From Cryobacterium sp. MP_M3 (lineage in GTDB: Bacteria > Actinomycetota > Actinomycetes > Actinomycetales > Microbacteriaceae), in assembly GCF_015752155.1 (NCBI RefSeq), contig NZ_JADOVI010000001.1:124001-188000 (forward strand): a stretch of DNA of 64,000 bases. The letters run 5' to 3'. Positions within the stretch are counted from its first letter, which is position 1, and each line of letters begins with the position of its first letter. The position numbers and the translations under genes are program-made. Shown one piece after another: positions 41,313 to 49,436 of this stretch. Below the pieces are notes generated by a model. The model saw only the letters and a list, made by a program, of their open reading frames with translations, was not told the origin of the DNA and searched no databases.

Positions 41313-42980
41313 CTAGGCGCGCAGCCAGGCCGTGCTGTCCCCGGGCAGGATGCGTCCGGCGAGCGGCTCACTGGCGAGCAGCAGGTCCCCGGCAGGCAGC
41401 TCGATCGGCTCGGTGCCCGTGTTCGCGACGACCACGACGGCGCCGTTCCGGAAGTGCACGATCGGGTCGCCGAACCCGCCCCGCCACTCCACCGAGCCCA
41501 GGCCGAGGGCGTGCTCCCGGCGCAGGCGCAGTGCGAGCTTGTACAGTTCGAGGGTCGACCCGGCGACGCCGTCCTGGGCGTCGCGGGCGAGCGTGCCCCA
41601 CTCCTCGGGCTGCGGCAGCCAGCTGGCCGAGGTCGGGCCGAAACCGTAGGAGGGCGCTGAGCCCTCCCAGGGCAGGGGCACGCGGCATCCGTCGCGGCCG
41701 TATCGTTCGCCGTTGGTGCGGAACCAGGTCGGGTCCTCGCGGGAGGCGTCCGGCAGGTCGATGACCTCGGGCAGCCCGAGTTCCTCGCCCTGGTAGAGGT
41801 AGCTGGAGCCCGGCAGGGCGAGCATCAGGGCGGTGGCGGCGCGGGCGCGCTGCAGGCCCACCACGGGGTCGGGCAGGCCGGCCGTCTTCGGGCCGATGCC
41901 GTGGCCCTGCAGGTTCTCCGCGGTGAGGGCCAGGCGGGAGGCGTGGCGCACGACATCATGGTTGGACAACACCCAGGTGCTCGGGGCGCCGACGGCGCTG
42001 AACGCCTCGAGGGAGTCGTCGACCACCCGGCGCAGGGCCGGGCCGCTCCACGGCGTCTCGAGGTAGGCGAAGTTGAAGGCCTGGTGCATCTCGTCGGGGC
42101 GCACCCATTCGGCGACACGGCGGAGCGGGTCGACCCACGCCTCGGCGGCAAGGATGCGCTGGCCGGGGTACTCGTCGAGCACAAGGCGCCAGTCCCGGTA
42201 GATCTCGTGCACGCCGCCCTGCGACCAGTACGGCGCCGTCTCGGCCCACTCGGCGATGATGCCCGGCTCGAGCGCCGAGGCGCCGCCCATGCTGCCGCCC
42301 TCGACGGGAGCGGTGTAGTCGGGCAGCCCGGCCGCCTTGATCATGCCGTGGGCGACATCCACCCGGAAGCCGTCGGCGCCGCGGTCGAGCCAGAACCGGA
42401 GCACGTCGCGGAACTGCGCCCGCACCCACTCGTTGTCCCAGTCGAAGTCGGGCTGGGTGGTGTCGAAGAGGTGCAGGTACCACTGGCCGGGCGTGCCGTC
42501 GGGGTTCGTGACGCGGGTCCAGGCGTTGCCTCCGAAGACGGATTCCCAGTTGTTCGGCGGAAGCTCGCCGTGCTCGCCCTTGCCCTCGCGGAAGATGTAG
42601 TGCGCCCGCTCGGCGCTGTCCTCCGGGGCGGCGAGTGCGGCCTGGAACCACGGGTGCTCGCTCGAGGAGTGGTTGGGCACCAGGTCGACGATCACCCGGA
42701 TGGCCAGCGCGTGGGCGGTGCGCACCAGGGTGTCGAAGTCGGCGAGGGAGCCGAAGATCGGGTCGACGTCGCAATAGTCGGCCACGTCGTAGCCGGCGTC
42801 GTGCTGGGGCGAGGTGTAGAACGGGGACAGCCAGATGGCGTCGATCCCGAGGTCGCGGAGGGCCGGGAGTCGCCCGGTGATGCCGGCCAGATCACCCATC
42901 CCGTCACCGTTGGCGTCCGCGAAGGAACGGGGATAGATCTGGTAGATAACTGCGGTTCGCCACCACTCAGTGCCTGTCAT
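41313..42980 (-). CDS. Alpha-glucosidase, GH13 (oligo-1,6-glucosidase type)
   Basis: The 555-residue cytoplasmic enzyme releases glucose from maltose or isomaltose-type oligosaccharides. Opening YQIYPRSFADANGDG and LVPNHSS are typical of the exo-acting GH13 group. The nucleophile Asp lies in GFRVDVAHG (about residue 207), the acid/base Glu in ILAAEAWV (about 279) and the third acid in LSNHDVVR (about 342). The ATG at 42978-42980 is chosen over a TTG 30 codons upstream, which would run into the operator region. It is divergent from the binding-protein gene. Confidence 0.93.
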   Translation of the reverse strand: MTGTEWWRTAVIYQIYPRSFADANGDGMGDLAGITGRLPALRDLGIDAIWLSPFYTSPQHDAGYDVADYCDVDPIFGSLADFDTLVRTAHALAIRVIVDLVPNHSSSEHPWFQAALAAPEDSAERAHYIFREGKGEHGELPPNNWESVFGGNAWTRVTNPDGTPGQWYLHLFDTTQPDFDWDNEWVRAQFRDVLRFWLDRGADGFRVDVAHGMIKAAGLPDYTAPVEGGSMGGASALEPGIIAEWAETAPYWSQGGVHEIYRDWRLVLDEYPGQRILAAEAWVDPLRRVAEWVRPDEMHQAFNFAYLETPWSGPALRRVVDDSLEAFSAVGAPSTWVLSNHDVVRHASRLALTAENLQGHGIGPKTAGLPDPVVGLQRARAATALMLALPGSSYLYQGEELGLPEVIDLPDASREDPTWFRTNGERYGRDGCRVPLPWEGSAPSYGFGPTSASWLPQPEEWGTLARDAQDGVAGSTLELYKLALRLRREHALGLGSVEWRGGFGDPIVHFRNGAVVVVANTGTEPIELPAGDLLLASEPLAGRILPGDSTAWLRA

Positions 42981-43012
42981 GAAAGAAAACCTTACGGCAT
43001 TCCCCACAACAT

Positions 43013-43026
43013 GGAAGCGCTTGCAT
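43013..43026. promoter_or_regulatory. LacI-type operator ahead of the alpha-glucosidase gene
   Basis: GGAAGCGCTTGCAT contains the CpG-centred palindrome AAGCGCTT typical of LacI-family sites. It shares the CGCTTGCA half with the site at 43109-43124. It lies 33 bases upstream of the alpha-glucosidase start. Confidence 0.65.
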
Positions 43027-43079
43027 GGCATTCCCGTTAAACGAACCAAACAAAAAGTTCGTGGCCTCAAGCTCTTGAG

Positions 43080-43124
43080 TTGTCAATCGATCTGCGAGAA
43101 GCTATACATGTAAACGCTTGCACA
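43080..43124 (+). promoter_or_regulatory. Promoter and LacI-type operator of the maltose ABC genes
   Basis: TTGTCA (43080-43085), a 17-base spacer and TATACA (43103-43108) form a good sigma-70 promoter. The operator TGTAAACGCTTGCACA (43109-43124) follows immediately, over the start site, so bound repressor would block transcription. Confidence 0.7.
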
Positions 43125-43156
43125 ATTGTCAATGTCCTTACGAAAGGCACACACCA

Positions 43157-44389
43157 ATGATGGTGAATAAGAAAGGCCTGCTGGCTGCCGGCGCAGTCGC
43201 GGTCGCCGCTTCCCTCGCCCTGGCCGGATGCTCCGGCGCGTCGTCCTCCAAGAGCGGCAGCTCCGATGCGGCCTCCAGCACGCTCACGGTCTGGGTCGAC
43301 GCCGACCGCGCGGCCGTTCTGAAGGACGCGGCAGCGGCCTTCACCAAGGAGTCCGGCGTCACGGTCAAGCTCGTCCAGAAGGACTTCGGGAAGATCCAGG
43401 AGCAGTTCATCGCCCAGGTTCCCACCGGTAAGGGCCCCGACGTGACCATCGCCGCCCACGACTGGCTCGGCAACTTCGTCGGCAACGGCGTCGTGCAGCC
43501 GGTCGAGCTCGGTGACACGGCCAAGGACTTCCAGAAGGTCGCCGTCACCGCCATGAGCGTCGAGGGCAAGACCTACGGCGTGCCGTACTCGATCGAGAAC
43601 ATCGCCCTCCTGCGCAACACGGCCCTCGCGCCCACCGCGCCCGCCACCTACGACGACATGATCGCGGCCGGCACAGCAGCCGGAACCGAGTTCCCGTTCC
43701 TCGTGCAGGTCGGTCCCGAGTCCGACCCGTACCACCTGTACCCGTTCCAGACCTCGTTCGGCGCCCCCGTCTTCGGCACCAACGCCGACGGCAGCTACAA
43801 CGCCGGCGACCTGTCCATCGGCAACGCCGGTGGTGAGGCCTACGCGGCCTGGCTCGCCAAGGAAGGCGCCGCCGGACACCTCAGCGTGAACGTCACCGGC
43901 GACATCGCCAAGGAGAAGTTCAACGCCGGTGCCTCGCCGTTCCTGATCACCGGCCCGTGGAACGTGCCGGACGCCCAGAAGGCCGGCATCAACGTGGCCG
44001 TCGACCCGATCCCGTCGGCCGGTGGCGAAACCGCGCAGCCGTTCGTCGGCGTGCAGGGCTTCGTCGTCTCCGCCAAGTCGAAGAACGCCATCGCGGCCAA
44101 CGAGTTCCTCGTGAACTACATCGGCAGCGAAAAGGTCCAGACCGAGCTGTACAAGGTCGGCGGCCGTGCACCGGCCCTGACCTCGGCGTTCGAGGCAGCC
44201 AGTGCCGACCCGATCACCGCCGGCTTCGGCGCGGTCGCGGCCAAGGCCGTCCCGATGCCCAGCATCCCGCAGATGGGTAAGGTCTGGCAGTTCTGGGGCG
44301 TCACCGAGGCCGCGATCATCAGCGGCCAGGGTGACCCCACGGCGCTGTGGCAGAAGATGACGGCCGACATCCAGACCGCCATCAAGTAG
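43157..44389 (+). CDS. malE: Maltose/maltodextrin ABC transporter, substrate-binding lipoprotein
   Basis: The 410-residue lipoprotein has a signal peptide with lipobox LAGC (Cys25) and a family 1 solute-binding fold: LTVWVDADRAAVLKDAA at the start, TGKGPDVTIAAHDWLG, and late segments LITGPWNVPDA and VQGFVVSAKSKN. These match MalE/cyclodextrin-binding proteins. GAAAGG lies ahead of two adjacent ATGs; I use the first. It sits first in a malE-malF-malG-GH13 operon. A 19-bp hairpin follows its stop. Confidence 0.9.
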   Translation: MMVNKKGLLAAGAVAVAASLALAGCSGASSSKSGSSDAASSTLTVWVDADRAAVLKDAAAAFTKESGVTVKLVQKDFGKIQEQFIAQVPTGKGPDVTIAAHDWLGNFVGNGVVQPVELGDTAKDFQKVAVTAMSVEGKTYGVPYSIENIALLRNTALAPTAPATYDDMIAAGTAAGTEFPFLVQVGPESDPYHLYPFQTSFGAPVFGTNADGSYNAGDLSIGNAGGEAYAAWLAKEGAAGHLSVNVTGDIAKEKFNAGASPFLITGPWNVPDAQKAGINVAVDPIPSAGGETAQPFVGVQGFVVSAKSKNAIAANEFLVNYIGSEKVQTELYKVGGRAPALTSAFEAASADPITAGFGAVAAKAVPMPSIPQMGKVWQFWGVTEAAIISGQGDPTALWQKMTADIQTAIK

Positions 44390-44405
44390 GCGCACCACCC
44401 CGTTA

Positions 44406-44448
44406 CCCGGCTGCCCCCGGCCTCCGTTCGAGGCCGGGGGCAGCCGGG
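44406..44448 (+). other. 19-bp perfect hairpin between malE and malF
   Basis: 44406-44424 and 44430-44448 are exact reverse complements around a CGTTC loop, with no T-run. In this position it may protect the malE message from 3' decay and lower expression of the permease genes. Confidence 0.85.
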
Positions 44449-44515
44449 CGACAACCGGCCCCGCCGCGTCACGCGGCCCGGACCACCTGTTCCCCCTGTC
44501 CGGCACGACACCGGC

Positions 44516-44563
44516 AGGCGCACAGAACCACAGGCGCACAGAACCACAAGCGCACAGAACCAC
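44516..44563 (+). repeat. 16-bp tandem repeat, three copies, ahead of malF
   Basis: AGGCGCACAGAACCAC occurs twice and AAGCGCACAGAACCAC once, directly before the malF start region. No gene is encoded in it. It could be a binding site or slippage product. Confidence 0.9.
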
Positions 44564-44591
44564 AATGCAGAGCGGCAGAGAGCGGACGAAG

Positions 44592-46214
44592 ATGACCCAC
44601 CCAGGCACCGAGCGCGACGAGGCGCAGGTCAGAGAGTCGAAGCGCTCGAGGCAGGCCGCCCGCATCGCCGAAGCGGCATCCGCCGGGGTGAAGACGCTCC
44701 TGGTCAAGATCTTCCTGCTCGCCATCGTCGACGCGATCAGCGTGTACGCCCTCTTCGTGCTCCTCCTCCGAGCCGACTGGGTCGTCTTCGGCGCCGTGCT
44801 CCTGGTCACCCTCATCGTCAACTGGATCTACTTCAGCAAGCAGAAGCTGCCGGCCAAGTACCTCACGCCCGGGCTGATCTTCCTGCTCATCTTCCAGATC
44901 TTCGTGGTCGGCTACTCCGGTTACATCGCGTTCACCAACTACGGCACCGGCCACAACAGCACCAAGCAGGACGCGATCAGCGCCCTGATCGTCTCCTCCC
45001 AGCAGCGCGTGCCCGACTCGGCCACCTACAAGCTCACCGTGGTCGAGCAGCTCGGCAACTACAGCTTCCTGGTGACCGAGCCCGACGGCACCGTCAGCCT
45101 GGGTGGAACGGATGCCCCGCTCCGCACGGTCACCGACGCCACCCTCGACGACACCGGCAAGGCCGTGGCGCTCCCCGGTTACACCAGCCTCAAGTTCAAC
45201 GACATCGTCGCCAACCAGGAGAAGATCGCGGCGCTGTCGGTGCCGCTCTCGGACGACCCGAACGACGGGACGCTCCGCACCCCGGACGGGTCCAAGGCCT
45301 ACCTCTACCTCTCCGACCTCGTCTACGACGAGGCCGCGGGCACGATGACCGACACCAAAACCAACACGGTCTACACCGACAACGGCAAGACCGGCTCGTT
45401 CGTCGCCGCCGACGGCACCGAACTGCTGCCCGGCTGGAAGGTCGAGGTCGGCCTCGCCAACTTCGCCAAGGCGTTCGGCTCCGAGTCGATCCGCGGCCCG
45501 CTGATCAGCGTGACCCTGTGGACGTTCGCGTTCGCGTTCCTCTCCGTGCTGACCACCTTCGGCCTGGGCCTGTTCCTCGCGATCGTGTTCAACGACATGC
45601 GGATGCGCGGCCGGAACGTCTACCGGGTGGTCCTGATCCTGCCCTACGCGTTCCCCGCCTTCCTCTCCGCGCTCGTCTGGGCCGGGATGCTGAACCCGCA
45701 GTTCGGCTTCGTCAACCAGGTGCTGTTCGGCGGCGCCGACATCCCGTGGCTGACGAACGAATGGCTGGCCAAGTTCAGCATCATCTTCGTCAACCTCTGG
45801 CTCGGCTTCCCGTACATGTTCCTGGTCTGCACCGGGGCGCTCCAGTCGATCCCGGATGAGATCCAGGAGGCCGCCACGGTCGACGGCGCCAGGCCGTTCC
45901 AGGTGTTCCGGCTGATCAAGCTGCCCCTGCTGCTGGTCTCCGTCGCCCCGCTGCTGATCTCCTCGTTCGCGTTCAACTTCAACAACTTCAACCTGATCTA
46001 CATGCTGACCAACGGCGGCCCCCGCGACGTCACGGCCGGGGTCAACGTCGGTTCCACCGACATCCTGATCTCCATGGTGTACAAGGTCGCGTTCGTCGGC
46101 GCGAACCGCGACTACGGCCTCGCCAGCGCGTTCTCGATCATCATCTTCCTGCTGGTGGCCCTCGTCTCGGTGATCAGCTTCAAACAGACCAAGGCGCTAG
46201 AGGAGTTGAACTGA
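44592..46214 (+). CDS. malF: Maltose/maltodextrin ABC transporter permease (MalF-like)
   Basis: The 540-residue permease has N-terminal spans, a large outward loop (about residues 115-290) like the MalF P2 loop, and a C-terminal transport domain with the EAA loop EIQEAATVDGARPFQVFRLI, cited as EAATVDGARPFQVF. It pairs with MalG. I took the ATG at 44592; an in-frame ATG at 44565 follows the 16-bp repeats and lacks a ribosome site. malG begins two bases after the stop. Confidence 0.92.
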   Translation: MTHPGTERDEAQVRESKRSRQAARIAEAASAGVKTLLVKIFLLAIVDAISVYALFVLLLRADWVVFGAVLLVTLIVNWIYFSKQKLPAKYLTPGLIFLLIFQIFVVGYSGYIAFTNYGTGHNSTKQDAISALIVSSQQRVPDSATYKLTVVEQLGNYSFLVTEPDGTVSLGGTDAPLRTVTDATLDDTGKAVALPGYTSLKFNDIVANQEKIAALSVPLSDDPNDGTLRTPDGSKAYLYLSDLVYDEAAGTMTDTKTNTVYTDNGKTGSFVAADGTELLPGWKVEVGLANFAKAFGSESIRGPLISVTLWTFAFAFLSVLTTFGLGLFLAIVFNDMRMRGRNVYRVVLILPYAFPAFLSALVWAGMLNPQFGFVNQVLFGGADIPWLTNEWLAKFSIIFVNLWLGFPYMFLVCTGALQSIPDEIQEAATVDGARPFQVFRLIKLPLLLVSVAPLLISSFAFNFNNFNLIYMLTNGGPRDVTAGVNVGSTDILISMVYKVAFVGANRDYGLASAFSIIIFLLVALVSVISFKQTKALEELN

Positions 46215-46215
46215 C

Positions 46216-47124
46216 ATGCGGATTGCAGCCCCCGAAACCAGCGACCTGTACATCCCGACGAAACGACCGTTCAACTTCGGCCGGTGGTTCTCCCGCACCG
46301 GCTGGCGCCACCTGGTCGGCGCGATCATGGTCGTCTTCTCCGCGTTCCCGCTGCTCTACGTGCTCTCCGCGTCGCTGCACCCGGGCGGCACCCTGATCAC
46401 GGCGAACGGTCTCTTCAGCGAGGTCGACCTGGGCAGCTACCAAACCCTGTTCAACCTGCCCCAGCAGCCCTACGCGGCCTGGTACGGCAACACGCTCCTG
46501 ATCGGCGGCATCACCTCGGTCTGCACCGTGTTCCTCGGCGCGCTGGCGGCCTACTCGTTCTCCCGGATGCGCTTCATCGGCCGCCGCCCCGGCCTGCTGA
46601 TGCTCGTGCTGGTGCAGATGTTCCCGCAGCTGCTCGCCGTGGTGGCCATCTTCCTGCTGCTCAACGGCATCTCCGACATCTTCCCGGCGATCGGGCTCGA
46701 CTCGCAGGTCGGCCTGATCATGGTCTACCTCGGCGGCGCCCTCGGTGTGAACACCTACCTGATGTACGGCTTCTTCAACACGGTCCCGGCCTCGATCGAC
46801 GAGGCCGCCAAGATCGACGGGGCCGGCCATGCCCGGATCTTCTTCACGATCATCCTGCGCCTGGTCGCGCCGATCCTCGCCGTGGTCGGGCTGCTCTCCT
46901 TCGTGGGCACCACCAACGAGTTCGTGATCGCCAGCATCGTGCTGATCACCCCCGAGAAGCAGACCCTCGCGGTGGGGCTCTACCAGTTCGTGTCGCAGGA
47001 ATTCTCGAGCAACTACTCGGTCTTCGCGGCCGGCGCCGTGCTCGCCGCGCTGCCGGTGATGGCCCTCTTCCTCTGGCTGCAGAAGTACATCGTCGGCGGC
47101 CTCACCGCCGGCTCCGTGAAGTAG
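46216..47124 (+). CDS. malG: Maltose/maltodextrin ABC transporter permease (MalG-like)
   Basis: The 302-residue permease has six spans and the EAA loop SIDEAAKIDGAGHARIFFTI, cited as EAAKIDGAGHARIFF, that contacts the ATPase. It forms the channel with MalF. No ATPase gene is in the cluster, so a shared MsiK/MalK-type ATPase encoded elsewhere is expected, as in other actinobacteria. The GH13 gene starts seven bases downstream. Confidence 0.93.
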   Translation: MRIAAPETSDLYIPTKRPFNFGRWFSRTGWRHLVGAIMVVFSAFPLLYVLSASLHPGGTLITANGLFSEVDLGSYQTLFNLPQQPYAAWYGNTLLIGGITSVCTVFLGALAAYSFSRMRFIGRRPGLLMLVLVQMFPQLLAVVAIFLLLNGISDIFPAIGLDSQVGLIMVYLGGALGVNTYLMYGFFNTVPASIDEAAKIDGAGHARIFFTIILRLVAPILAVVGLLSFVGTTNEFVIASIVLITPEKQTLAVGLYQFVSQEFSSNYSVFAAGAVLAALPVMALFLWLQKYIVGGLTAGSVK

Positions 47125-47131
47125 CGGTCCC

Positions 47132-49003
47132 GTGCCCGATCCGCGGTCAGGTTCCGTCCTGACGCCGCACCACGACGGCTCGCCGCTCTTCGTCTCCTCC
47201 CCGAACCCCGAATTGGGCGAGAGCGTCACGGTGCGGGTGCGCATCCCCGAGTCGTTCGGGACCGTGGCGAGCGTCTATGCCCGGTCCAACCCCGACAAGG
47301 AGCCCCGATTCGACGCGGCCAGGCTCCTCGGCGCCGAGGACGGCTGGCAGTGGTGGGAGGCCGCCATCGTGGTGGAGAACCCGGTGCACGGCTACCGGTT
47401 CCTGATCGACCTGGCCGACGGGAGCCACTGGTGGCTGAACGCCACCGGCCTGTCCGGCATCGAAACCCTCGACACCGAGGACTTCAAGCTGCTCGCCTAC
47501 CCGGCGGCACCCGGCTGGGCCGCCTCCAGCGTGATCTACCAGATCTTCCCCGACCGGTTCGGGCGCTCCTCGGCCGCCGACGCCCGGGAAACCCCTGGCT
47601 GGGGCATCCCCGCGGACTGGGACGACCCGGTCGACCAGGTCGCCCCGGGTCGCTCGCACCAGTTCTACGGCGGCGACCTCGACGGCATCATCCTGCATCT
47701 CGACCACCTGCGGCGCCTCGGCGTGACCCTGATCTACCTCACGCCGGTCTTCCCGGCCGGGTCGAACCACCGCTACGACGCCTCCAGCTTCGGCGAGGTC
47801 GACGAGGCCCTCGGCGGCGACGCCGCACTCGTGCGCCTGGTCGAGGCCGCCCACGACCAGGGCTTCAAGGTGATCGGCGACCTCACCTCCAACCACTCCG
47901 GCGACCGGCACGAGTGGTTCCGGGCCGCGCATCTCAACCCGGATGCCGCGGAGAGCTCCTTCTATTACTGGCTCGACAACGAGCACGCCACCTACACCTC
48001 GTGGTTCGGGGTGCCGACCCTGCCCAAATTCAACTGGGCATCCGCCGAGCTCCGCACCCGCTTCATCGGGGGCCCCGGGTCCGTCGTCGCGAAGTGGCTG
48101 CAGGCGCCGTACCACCTGGACGGCTGGCGGATCGACGTGGCCAACATGACCGGACGGCTTGCGGGCGAGGACCTGAACGCCGAGGTGCGACAGACCATCC
48201 GTCGCACCATGATCGAGGCCAACCCCGACACGCTCCTGCTGGGGGAGTCGACCAACGATGCGTCCGCCGACTTCCAGGGCGACGGTTGGCACGGCGCGAT
48301 GACGTACACGAACTTCACCCGGCCGCTCTGGAGCTGGCTGTCGCGGCCGGGCAGCCCGTCGTCGTCGTTCTTCGGCCTGCCCTACGCCACGATCCCGCAG
48401 TACGACGGGCACCAGTTCGTCGCCACCCACCAGCGGTTCGTCGCCGGCTTCCCCTGGCGCACCCGCCTGTCCACCATGAACGCCCTCGACACCCACGACA
48501 CCCCGCGGTTCCGCACCCACGCGATCGACGGCGGGGTGCCGGTGGCCTTCGGGATGTCGGTGACGCTGCCCGGTATCCCGATGATCTTCGCCGGCGACGA
48601 ATTCGGCCTGGTCGGCGTCGACGGTGAGCACTCCCGCACCCCGATCCCGTGGTCCAGCGTCGACGAGCCGCAGGTCGCGGACACCATCGAGCTCTACTCG
48701 GCGCTGATCCACCTGCGCACGGGGCACCCCGCGCTGAGCGAGGGCGGGATGCGCTGGCTGCACGTCGGCGACGACGTGCTCGTCTACCTGCGCGAGACAG
48801 CCGCGGAATCGGTGCTGCTGGTGGCCGCCCGTGCGGCCGGCGAGGCCGTGATCCCGGGCTGGGCGGTGGCGGGAACGGAGGCCGCCACGCGGCTCTTCGG
48901 CGACGCCGGGCTGGGCGTGGATGCCGGCGGCATCCGCTTCACGGTTGCCGGCCCGTCGTTCACGGCGTGGGCGCTTCAGGGGGTTCGGTTGCCCATCGGC
49001 TGA
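47132..49003 (+). CDS. GH13 neopullulanase/maltogenic-amylase-type enzyme
   Basis: The 623-residue enzyme has an N-terminal beta domain like CBM34 (about residues 15-115), then the GH13 barrel from IYQIFPDRFGRS. The nucleophile Asp lies in GWRIDVANM (about residue 334), the Glu in LLGESTND (about 371) and the third Asp in LDTHDTPRF (about 454). No signal peptide, so it works inside on imported maltodextrins or cyclodextrins. It closes the maltose operon. The start codon is a GTG. Confidence 0.9.
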   Translation: MPDPRSGSVLTPHHDGSPLFVSSPNPELGESVTVRVRIPESFGTVASVYARSNPDKEPRFDAARLLGAEDGWQWWEAAIVVENPVHGYRFLIDLADGSHWWLNATGLSGIETLDTEDFKLLAYPAAPGWAASSVIYQIFPDRFGRSSAADARETPGWGIPADWDDPVDQVAPGRSHQFYGGDLDGIILHLDHLRRLGVTLIYLTPVFPAGSNHRYDASSFGEVDEALGGDAALVRLVEAAHDQGFKVIGDLTSNHSGDRHEWFRAAHLNPDAAESSFYYWLDNEHATYTSWFGVPTLPKFNWASAELRTRFIGGPGSVVAKWLQAPYHLDGWRIDVANMTGRLAGEDLNAEVRQTIRRTMIEANPDTLLLGESTNDASADFQGDGWHGAMTYTNFTRPLWSWLSRPGSPSSSFFGLPYATIPQYDGHQFVATHQRFVAGFPWRTRLSTMNALDTHDTPRFRTHAIDGGVPVAFGMSVTLPGIPMIFAGDEFGLVGVDGEHSRTPIPWSSVDEPQVADTIELYSALIHLRTGHPALSEGGMRWLHVGDDVLVYLRETAAESVLLVAARAAGEAVIPGWAVAGTEAATRLFGDAGLGVDAGGIRFTVAGPSFTAWALQGVRLPIG

Positions 49004-49010
49004 GCGCGGT

Positions 49011-49081
49011 CAACGGGCAGGCGAAGTTGGTGATAATCTTTACCGGTTGCCGAAAAACAAAGGCTCAGCTTCTGCCCGTTG
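49011..49081 (+). promoter_or_regulatory. Upstream region of the tRNA-Thr/tRNA-Met pair
   Basis: CAACGGGCAG (49011-49020) is the exact reverse complement of CTGCCCGTTG (49072-49081). Between them GATAAT (about 49032-49037) resembles a -10 box, with TCAACG about 17 bases upstream, suggesting the tRNA promoter. Confidence 0.45.
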
Positions 49082-49089
49082 GAAGCTTT

Positions 49090-49161
<72 letters not shown>

Positions 49162-49194
49162 CAGGCTTGGAAGCTCTTGCAGCCGACAGGTCGT

Positions 49195-49271
49195 GGCGGG
49201 GTAGCTCAGTTGGTTAGAGCACACGGCTCATAATCGTGGTGTCGCGGGTTCAATTCCCGCTCCCGCTACCA
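49195..49271 (+). tRNA. tRNA-Met: tRNA-Met(CAT), CCA encoded
   Basis: The acceptor stem GGCGGGG/TCCCGCT closes with G-T pairs at both ends. The anticodon loop CTCATAA gives CAT, and the stem fits an elongator tRNA. The discriminator A is followed by a genomic CCA, unlike the other three tRNAs in the window. Confidence 0.92.
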
Positions 49272-49283
49272 GAACATACGACG

Positions 49284-49321
49284 AAGGCCCGGTATCCACA
49301 GGATGCCGGGCCTTTCTCCTT
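49284..49321 (+). terminator. Intrinsic terminator after the tRNA pair
   Basis: AAGGCCCGG (49284-49292) pairs with CCGGGCCTT (49306-49314), followed by TCTCCTT. Confidence 0.75.
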
Positions 49322-49436
49322 GCCGGGTGCGCCCCTGGGGACCCTCGGGCTGACACCCGTTCTGGGTGCGCAGGGACGCGGGTGCGGGGCCGCCCGTCGG
49401 CTAGCGTGAGGTCAACGGAACTCGCGGGGGGCGAAG

